DNA from: Candidatus Cloacimonadota bacterium
GTDB lineage: Bacteria; Cloacimonadota; Cloacimonadia; Cloacimonadales; JAJBBL01
DNA length: 64,000 bases
Direction: 5' to 3'
Assembly (NCBI GenBank): GCA_019429305.1
Contig: JAHYIR010000001.1
Location: 248,001 to 312,000 of the forward strand
Shown here: positions 58,440 to 64,000 of the stretch, piece after piece
How the letters are laid out: the number at the start of each line of letters is the position of its first letter
How positions within the stretch are numbered: the first letter of the stretch is position 1
The notes under the pieces: generated by a model
Database searches by the model: none
What the model saw: only the letters and a program-made list of their open reading frames with translations
What the model was told of the DNA's origin: nothing
Translations under genes and position numbers: made by a program

Positions 58440-58994
58440 AATGATAACCACGGAGACACAGAGTGCACAGAGGGGAAAAAAAGGACACAGAGGAAAAGAG
58501 AAAAAGGAGTTAAGATATTGATGCACCAGCGGAAGGAAAAGCAAGGATTTAACCACGAAGACACACGAATGAAAAAGAATTACACTGAAAAAGAGAAAAA
58601 GGAGTTAAGATATTGACGCACCAGCGGAAGGAAAAGCAAGGATTTAACCACGAAGACACACGAATGAAAAAGAATTACACTGAAAAAGAGAAAAAGGAGT
58701 TAAGATATTGATGCACCAGCGGAAGGAAAAGCAAGGATTTAACCACGAAGACACACGAATGAAAAAGAATTACACTAATAAAAACTTGAAAAATATTGAT
58801 GCACCAGCGGAAGGAAAAGCAAGTATTTAACCACGAAGGCACACGAATGAAAAAGAATTACACTAATAAAAACTTGAAAAATATTGATGCACCAGCGGAA
58901 GGAAAAGCAAGAAGATACAGGCAAGATGCCTGTGTTATATGTTTTTTGAATCCGGTTGATCATTTATTTCCGTCAAATCCGTGTTCTATTCTTT
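58440..58994. repeat. Tandem array of five 88-95 bp units and related short repeats
   Basis: The core GATGCACCAGCGGAAGGAAA occurs at about 58520, 58615, 58710, 58798 and 58886: spacings 95, 95, 88, 88. Each unit also carries CCACGAAGACACACGAATG and AAAGAATTACACT. The first three units are nearly identical; the last two share a different joint (AATAAAAACTTG), so there are two subtypes. Upstream (58448-58500) are degenerate CACGGAGACACAGAG repeats. Short ORFs in it come from the repeats. No unique spacers exist, so it is not a CRISPR array. Confidence 0.75.
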
Positions 58995-59003
58995 TTACAA
59001 AAA

Positions 59004-59022
59004 GGGCGACCACCGGTCGCCC
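59004..59022. repeat. Dispersed palindrome GGGCGACC-ACC-GGTCGCCC
   Basis: Perfect 8-bp stem with a three-base loop, followed by CTACAACA. A type of small palindrome seen between genes of many bacteria. A related one with CAGGCAAGATGCCTG lies at 58918-58934. Confidence 0.55.
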
Positions 59023-59108
59023 CTACAACATTTTTTAACTACATCTCCAATCACTAATCACTTTTTTTTTCATCTCCGTGATCTGCGTGAAACCTCTTTT
59101 AATGAAAA

Positions 59109-59135
59109 AAGCCCCCTCCGTAATGGAGAGGGCTT
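59109..59135 (-). terminator. Terminator of the 1399-residue protein gene
   Basis: Minus strand AAGCCCTCTCC, short loop, GGAGGGGGCTT, then TTTTTT. It lies about 30 bases after the stop, equivalent to that at 49057-49083. Confidence 0.88.
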
Positions 59136-59163
59136 TGGTTTATAAATGATTGTTAACGGTTAA

Positions 59164-62100
59164 TTATCTGCTTGAACCGGTCTCTTCCTGTGGAGTCATT
59201 ATGGACGTAGGAAGAGCATCTCTTACAGGTTGATCAGTAGCAAAGACTTTATAGAATCTCATGCCATGAACATCAGTATCCAGATCTTCAAATATTACTC
59301 CTGTGATATGACCAATTTGCATCCAATTCAAGCCGGGGTATGCTGCATAAGGATCGGCAGATGCATAGATCTTATAAGAAACAGCACCGGCAACTGGTTC
59401 CCATTCCAGGACCGCATTACCTGCTGTATTGATCGTGATCTCAACTATCGGAGCTTCCAGATCGGGCAGTACATCTACAACATTCATCGTTACGGGAACG
59501 ATTACCGGTAACTGTTGAGCGTTACTGGAAATAACGATATTTCTGTTATAGACACCCATATCATATCCGGTAGGATCAAATTCAACTTCTACGTTAAAGC
59601 TTTGTCCTTGCGGAACTGTGCCGCTCGTAGGTGTTACATGTAACCAGGGATCGAGTGCTTCTTCAACAAAAGCTCCGATCACCCAGCTGTAATTAAGTCC
59701 GTAACCTGCCAGAGTAGCCCAAGTTCCGAAGGCATCATCACCGATAATGATCTTACCAGCATTGTCAACATGCGGAGCTATGGCACCAAACGGGTAGAAT
59801 CCTGCACCAAGGTCATTGACTCTCAGGATGATCCAATAAATACCGTCACCACTAATAGTTACCGGTTCCAATAATTCCAGTTCTACATAAGCATCGAGAC
59901 CGGGGGATACGAAAGGAGCTGACTGACCGACAAGAGCAGTCGGAACGGTATAATTCCCTGTATATACTTCAGCAGTGATGCTTGCCGATGCATCCCAATC
60001 AAAATAACCGACCTTGGTTATCTTCAAACCGATATCTCCACTGAGATCGAGTATTGCGCCACCTAACCAGTATCCGGCTCCACCCAATCCAATAGCAGTT
60101 TGTGCCAGATCGCCCCATAGTCCCGGGAAGAGCCAGTTCCAGCCAAGATCTCTTGTCCAAGACATCGTCGGTCTGGATGCATCAATGCTTCGGCGAGTTA
60201 CTTCCGGGAAAACACCATCAACATCATATCTATGAGATGTAACAGAGGTAGAACTTGAAATACGGGAAAGATCATGCGGATGATAATCTATGTCAAATGG
60301 TATATTGAACCTGTAGTTCTCTAAATTATACCTGTCGAGATATCTCATCACTCTGCCTAATTCAGGAGTAACATGCATTGAAAACTCAAGATCTCCGGCA
60401 CCGGCATTGATAATTGCTAAGTTTTCGGTTACAGGATCAGATCCATAGAGTACATACTTATCAAACTCAGTCGGATTAACAGCTATCTCTATAGAATACA
60501 GATCGAAGTCAACTCCGTAAGTTGTCATACTTTCTTGGATAACAATACCGGAGAGTGTTTGTGGAGCATAACCAAATACTGAAGCTGTCATATCATAGGT
60601 TCCCGGAGGGAAGTTAAGGAAGTAGTATCCTGTATCGTCAGGATAGACTGTTTTCCAGCCGATCTGAACAGCAACATTTTCTACATCACCTGCCGGATGA
60701 AGTGTAACAAAACCTTCGACGAAACCGTCATTGAGCCCTTCACCCCACATCTCCAACATCAGGTCGTGAGGAACTGAGCTTCGTGAACCCTTTTGATAGG
60801 CAAAATCATCGCCCATACCCTCTACTGCAGAGAGGAGTAAGATCCAGCCACCGGCACCACTGATACCATCTATTTGAGCTGATACCCAGCCCTCTTGGAG
60901 AGTAACCGGAGCTGGTAAGTCTATCTCAAATTTGTAGCCGGGCCAAGCACCCCAAACCAAACCATAATAGTAGGACTTAGCATTGACGTTGAATACATGA
61001 ACAGGGTTGAGCCAATCAGGTTCTGTAGCAATATCTTCATCATAAAAACGAACGATAAACGGTTCGGTTTCATTCGGTGTCCAAGGTACCCATGCTCCTT
61101 CTATATTTGTCATAGTAAGAGCATGAATAACAACTTTATCAATCTCTACGATACCTTGATTTGAATAATTATCGGCGACTTCATAATCTACTTCACTATC
61201 TAAAGCTGATGTATAGGCATTACCGCCGATTTCGTATTGGTTCCATAACAGGTCAAGGTTATAGTCGGCAAATGTTGCCTGAACCGTATAATCGTTATTC
61301 ATAGTAATTGTAGTTCTGGGATTTGTAGGTTCAGCAACGTTAGTAGTCCAGGTATCGAATGTATAGCCGGCATGCGGATAAGCATTTAGATTTATTACCG
61401 TATTACCTTCGATCTCTGTATAAACACCGGGTGCCGGGTTTACAGTACCTGATCCTAATGGATTAGGTTCTAACATAGTCAGATCATAATATTCTAAAGG
61501 TACTGCTCTAACCGTTACATCATCAATCTTCAGATAGAACCAGTCGTAACTATTATAATGACGAAAGGCGATCCAGATGGTTTGACCGGCATAAGCTGCC
61601 AGGTTGTAGCTCCTATAATACCAATTACCATCAACCATAGTTTCGGAAAAGACAGGATCTACGGGGAAATCAGCAATATTATTGCCGACGGTGGATATAA
61701 ATACTCCGTAATGGTCTTCTGGATAAGCAGGATCCTGAGCACCGGCATACCACTCAACCATGTATTCGCCTTCTACAAGAGCCGGTAATTGAATTGCTGG
61801 TGTAATCAGCCAGTTATCCGGATTGAGTGGACCGGTTGTACCTGTCCAAGATGCCGAAGCAGCACAGGCAACTCCTGTATGGGGAGCACCATCAGCTATG
61901 TAACGGAACCAACTCTGACCATCACCATTATAATCAACATTTAGCCAGCCGGCAGGTGGGAAAAATTCGTCTTCAAATCCTTCAGTCCAGGGGAAAGTAT
62001 CAATAAGAACTTCCGGAGTAGTTGTAAATGTCCAAACAGGACCAACGGTGTCACCAATAACGTTATAAGATACAACTTGCCAGCGATAAGGAGTATCATA

Positions 62101-63363
62101 ATCAAGACCGGTATAAGCGTAACTGGTCTGATTACCAAGGTCCATATTATTAACAATATCCCATGCAGGAGCAGCGGCGACTGTACCGAAGTACAATCTA
62201 TATCCAGTAGCTAAAGCGCTTCCTGTCCAAGAAAGATTACCATCTAAAGGAACATAAGTAGCACCATCAGAGGGAGAAGGATTGGTTGCTGCCGGTGGTG
62301 GATCTGTCAATGCTCCACCCCAGAGTTGCATACCCATATCATAAGTTAGAATGCTACGATTGGCACTTCTTTGGGTAGATCTAACAGCATCTCTTGCCAT
62401 TAAAGAACCTAACTCTCCAAACGTTGATGCTAAACCAAGAGTATGGTTATCAACATTAGCTCTGGCAGGTACTCTTTGCCAGGCAAAAAGATCACCGGCT
62501 AAGGAATTTACCCATAAGAACCAGCATCCAGATCCCAGATCGGCATTGATCTGAGCTGATATCCAAGCTTCATCTAATACAACAGCAGAGGGGAATACAA
62601 CAGTGAATTTATACAAATTATAACTACCCCAAGCACCAATACTTTCGACAGTTGCATTGAGATTAGAGAAGCTTTCTAAAGGATTTGTCCATTCTGGTTC
62701 TAAGACAACAAATTCTCCAGGTGGCTCTATTCCCATGGGTCCCATATCTGCAATAACTATCCCGTTGGGGTCTTTTATTGTATAAGAACACTCATCAGAA
62801 TACAATCCGTCAATAGTAAAGGTTGTATGGATTACATCCCCTATGTTTGCTGTAAAATAATATGGAGGATCTGATACTGTACCATCATCTAAATAGATTT
62901 CATTAAGTACGACAACACCATTTACGAAAACAGAAAGTGTGTGGAAATGATCACCGCTGACCGGCCAATCACCAGCCCATCCGTCTCCATAAGAGTCGTA
63001 TAATGTAACAGTATAGGTTCCATCCATTTCAGCTATAAGACCACCTGATGGCTCTTCTGCATACTCATAAAACTTGATGTTAAATGGTTCAATAGGATCG
63101 GGTGTTAATTGAACCCAACCTGTTCCATCAACATATGTTAGAGTCAATCCGTAGAAGATAAACTGATTAATTGGATCAACTACTCCCCAGAAGTTATCAG
63201 CAACCTCATAATCTACAGCTTCTGCTGAATCATAAGCACTTGTGGCGGCGGTACCAGTAGTAGAATAAGGCTGATCGTAAATTAGGTTATACTGGGCTGA
63301 AAGAGTTGTAAACATTCCTAACAGTAAAGTCAGGAATAAGATAAGAAATAAGTTTCTTTTCAT
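59164..63363 (-). CDS. Large secreted multidomain surface protein, paralogue of the giant protein
   Basis: 1399 residues; signal peptide 1-23 (FLTLLLGMFTTLSAQ), near identical in layout to that at 49110-57608. Domains: an anchor-type beta domain (about 30-340), interrupted by a YDSYGDGWAGDW-type domain (about 112-225); fibronectin III (370-455); choice-of-anchor J/cleaved-adhesin-like (460-640); an InlB-like repeat (about 645-705, YDLTMLEPNPLGSGTVNP, YTVQATFADYNL); a second anchor-type domain (710-870); carboxypeptidase regulatory-like (875-945); ASH-like and jelly-roll parts; BACON-like (about 1240-1300, WLHVTPTSGTVPQG); final fibronectin III-like with GMRFYKVFATD. No PNPFNP sorting domain. 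AAGGAGAG ribosome site. Confidence 0.84.
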   Translation of the reverse strand: MKRNLFLILFLTLLLGMFTTLSAQYNLIYDQPYSTTGTAATSAYDSAEAVDYEVADNFWGVVDPINQFIFYGLTLTYVDGTGWVQLTPDPIEPFNIKFYEYAEEPSGGLIAEMDGTYTVTLYDSYGDGWAGDWPVSGDHFHTLSVFVNGVVVLNEIYLDDGTVSDPPYYFTANIGDVIHTTFTIDGLYSDECSYTIKDPNGIVIADMGPMGIEPPGEFVVLEPEWTNPLESFSNLNATVESIGAWGSYNLYKFTVVFPSAVVLDEAWISAQINADLGSGCWFLWVNSLAGDLFAWQRVPARANVDNHTLGLASTFGELGSLMARDAVRSTQRSANRSILTYDMGMQLWGGALTDPPPAATNPSPSDGATYVPLDGNLSWTGSALATGYRLYFGTVAAAPAWDIVNNMDLGNQTSYAYTGLDYDTPYRWQVVSYNVIGDTVGPVWTFTTTPEVLIDTFPWTEGFEDEFFPPAGWLNVDYNGDGQSWFRYIADGAPHTGVACAASASWTGTTGPLNPDNWLITPAIQLPALVEGEYMVEWYAGAQDPAYPEDHYGVFISTVGNNIADFPVDPVFSETMVDGNWYYRSYNLAAYAGQTIWIAFRHYNSYDWFYLKIDDVTVRAVPLEYYDLTMLEPNPLGSGTVNPAPGVYTEIEGNTVINLNAYPHAGYTFDTWTTNVAEPTNPRTTITMNNDYTVQATFADYNLDLLWNQYEIGGNAYTSALDSEVDYEVADNYSNQGIVEIDKVVIHALTMTNIEGAWVPWTPNETEPFIVRFYDEDIATEPDWLNPVHVFNVNAKSYYYGLVWGAWPGYKFEIDLPAPVTLQEGWVSAQIDGISGAGGWILLLSAVEGMGDDFAYQKGSRSSVPHDLMLEMWGEGLNDGFVEGFVTLHPAGDVENVAVQIGWKTVYPDDTGYYFLNFPPGTYDMTASVFGYAPQTLSGIVIQESMTTYGVDFDLYSIEIAVNPTEFDKYVLYGSDPVTENLAIINAGAGDLEFSMHVTPELGRVMRYLDRYNLENYRFNIPFDIDYHPHDLSRISSSTSVTSHRYDVDGVFPEVTRRSIDASRPTMSWTRDLGWNWLFPGLWGDLAQTAIGLGGAGYWLGGAILDLSGDIGLKITKVGYFDWDASASITAEVYTGNYTVPTALVGQSAPFVSPGLDAYVELELLEPVTISGDGIYWIILRVNDLGAGFYPFGAIAPHVDNAGKIIIGDDAFGTWATLAGYGLNYSWVIGAFVEEALDPWLHVTPTSGTVPQGQSFNVEVEFDPTGYDMGVYNRNIVISSNAQQLPVIVPVTMNVVDVLPDLEAPIVEITINTAGNAVLEWEPVAGAVSYKIYASADPYAAYPGLNWMQIGHITGVIFEDLDTDVHGMRFYKVFATDQPVRDALPTSIMTPQEETGSSR

Positions 63364-63437
63364 AATTCTCTCCTTAATTTATCAAATTTGATAAGAAAGT
63401 GAAACTATTTAATTGATATATCATTGATAATTTTTCG

Positions 63438-63563
63438 CTAATATACCTCATCTTTGGAAGTTATAGAATAGTCTAATACCGCTGTAAGCGGTAGTTTCCT
63501 TACGACATTACAACATGTAATTGGAAAAACAAGGTTCTCATAACTATGACGATCTTCTCGCAT
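63438..63563 (-). CDS. 41-residue ORF upstream of the 1399-residue protein gene
   Basis: Read from ATG 63563 with AGGTGA three to four bases upstream; stop TAG at 63438. Peptide MREDRHSYENLVFPITCCNV then VRKLPLTAVLDYSITSKDEVY. The second half aligns with the 62-residue ORF before the giant gene (RK.P..TA.L..S...TSK). It ends 74 bases before the large gene. Whether protein or RNA is selected is not settled. Confidence 0.33.
   Translation of the reverse strand: MREDRHSYENLVFPITCCNVVRKLPLTAVLDYSITSKDEVY
63478..63492 (-). promoter_or_regulatory. Leader hairpin before the 1399-residue protein gene
   Basis: Transcript ACCGCT-TAC-AGCGGT then ATTAG, counterpart of the hairpin at 57723-57737 with two compensated pair changes. 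Further shared blocks downstream are TAACTTC-(C/G)AA and ATATTAG. Confidence 0.45.
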
Positions 63564-63750
63564 AATCACCTAACAATAAAAAAAATCACTTTACCTTAAA
63601 ACCCATTTTTTAAGTCAAATCAACCAGAAGTAAATAAACCTGCTTTTGAAATTCAGTACACTCAAAACTAAATCTCCTCACAAAGATCTATCCTATCTCT
63701 CGGTTCCTGGGAGAGATGTTACTTTAATTTATACCTCTTGAAACAAACCC

Positions 63751-63778
63751 TTTTTATGACGTCTTTGATATATGTCAA
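63751..63778 (-). promoter_or_regulatory. Promoter candidate for the 1399-residue protein gene
   Basis: AGCTTGACA (-35 box 63773-63778), 16-base spacer, TAAAAA (63751-63756). Same flank AGAAAAAGC as at 58010 and 58397. Leader to the ATG would be about 380 bases. Confidence 0.45.
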
Positions 63779-63789
63779 GCTTTTTCTGG

Positions 63790-64000
63790 CAAATCTCTTA
63801 AAAGAGAGGTTCTCGCTGATCACGCAGATGAAAAAAAGTTATTAGTTAAAAGCCTACGGAAGAGAAGCAAGCATTAACCACGAATACACACGAATTATAC
63901 CACTGATGGACACAGAGAAAAAAAAGATAAATATGATGCTCCAGCGGAAGGAATAGCAAGGGAAGAAAAAAAGTTATTAGATATTAGATATTAGTGATTA
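63790..64000. repeat. Window end: dispersed repeats
   Basis: No gene seen. CCACGAATACACACGAATT (63877) and GATGCTCCAGCGGAAGGAAT (63934) are single diverged pieces of the tandem unit at 58440-58994, so both large secreted genes carry the same repeat family upstream. Confidence 0.55.

Noticed and set aside
58440-58994. Possible CRISPR array
   Set aside because: Units are 88-95 bp and follow one another with no unique spacers; no cas genes nearby.
58775-59038. Short ORFs on both strands over the tandem repeats
   Set aside because: Their peptides are direct translations of the repeat units and are not conserved independently.

Overview
The window looks like a chromosomal segment of a Gram-negative bacterium of the Fibrobacterota-Chlorobiota-Bacteroidota supergroup, most likely a Cloacimonadota-type organism. 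The grounds are an AT-rich sequence, six large secreted proteins that end in a type IX secretion-style C-terminal sorting domain (a PNPFNP core, then GxYNIKG-like, GxxxxxWxG and a terminal RKMLLLK-like strand), a gingipain-family peptidase, and outer-membrane beta-barrel proteins. The taxonomic call is inference; the secretion-signal pattern is seen directly.

Layout. 1-2.0 kb: an aminoacyl-tRNA synthetase pair (gltX then glnS, the latter cut by the window edge). 2.2-10.7 kb: three large secreted multidomain proteins. 11.3-14.7 kb: a PIN-PhoH ATPase and an alanine racemase carrying an unexplained 260-residue C-terminal extension. 14.8-21.1 kb: a tandemly duplicated three-gene cassette (small ORF, small secreted protein, approximately 767-residue secreted repeat protein) read from one good promoter; it is the most unusual locus here. 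21.5-25.8 kb: housekeeping genes rpsO, pnp and ahcY. 26-31.4 kb: two nucleotide-sugar dehydrogenases with a NusG-family antiterminator paralogue between them and an hflK-hflC pair, suggesting surface polysaccharide synthesis. 31.5-37.9 kb: a coiled-coil membrane protein, tadA, tRNA-Ser(CGA), an AEC-type transporter, a slipin-nfeD pair, and a TPR/acidic/HTH membrane protein. 38-43.6 kb: lepA and a C25 (gingipain-like) secreted peptidase. 43.8-48.6 kb: an HD phosphohydrolase, a helix-hairpin-helix outer-membrane barrel with a PorV-like partner, and an orphan MalK/UgpC-type ABC ATPase. 49-64 kb: two giant paralogous secreted proteins (2832 and 1399 residues) that lack the usual C-terminal sorting domain and are each preceded by short ORFs, a hairpin and similar promoters.

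Intergenic DNA is rich in short dispersed repeats (families built on GTCATCTCGACTG, on CACGAAGACACACGAAT, and on GGAAGCAGCCACGAAGAAG), as well as a five-copy 88-95 bp tandem array. Short genes below 60 codons were found by reading the intergenic regions; they are the least certain calls but several show ribosome sites, promoters or paralogue conservation.
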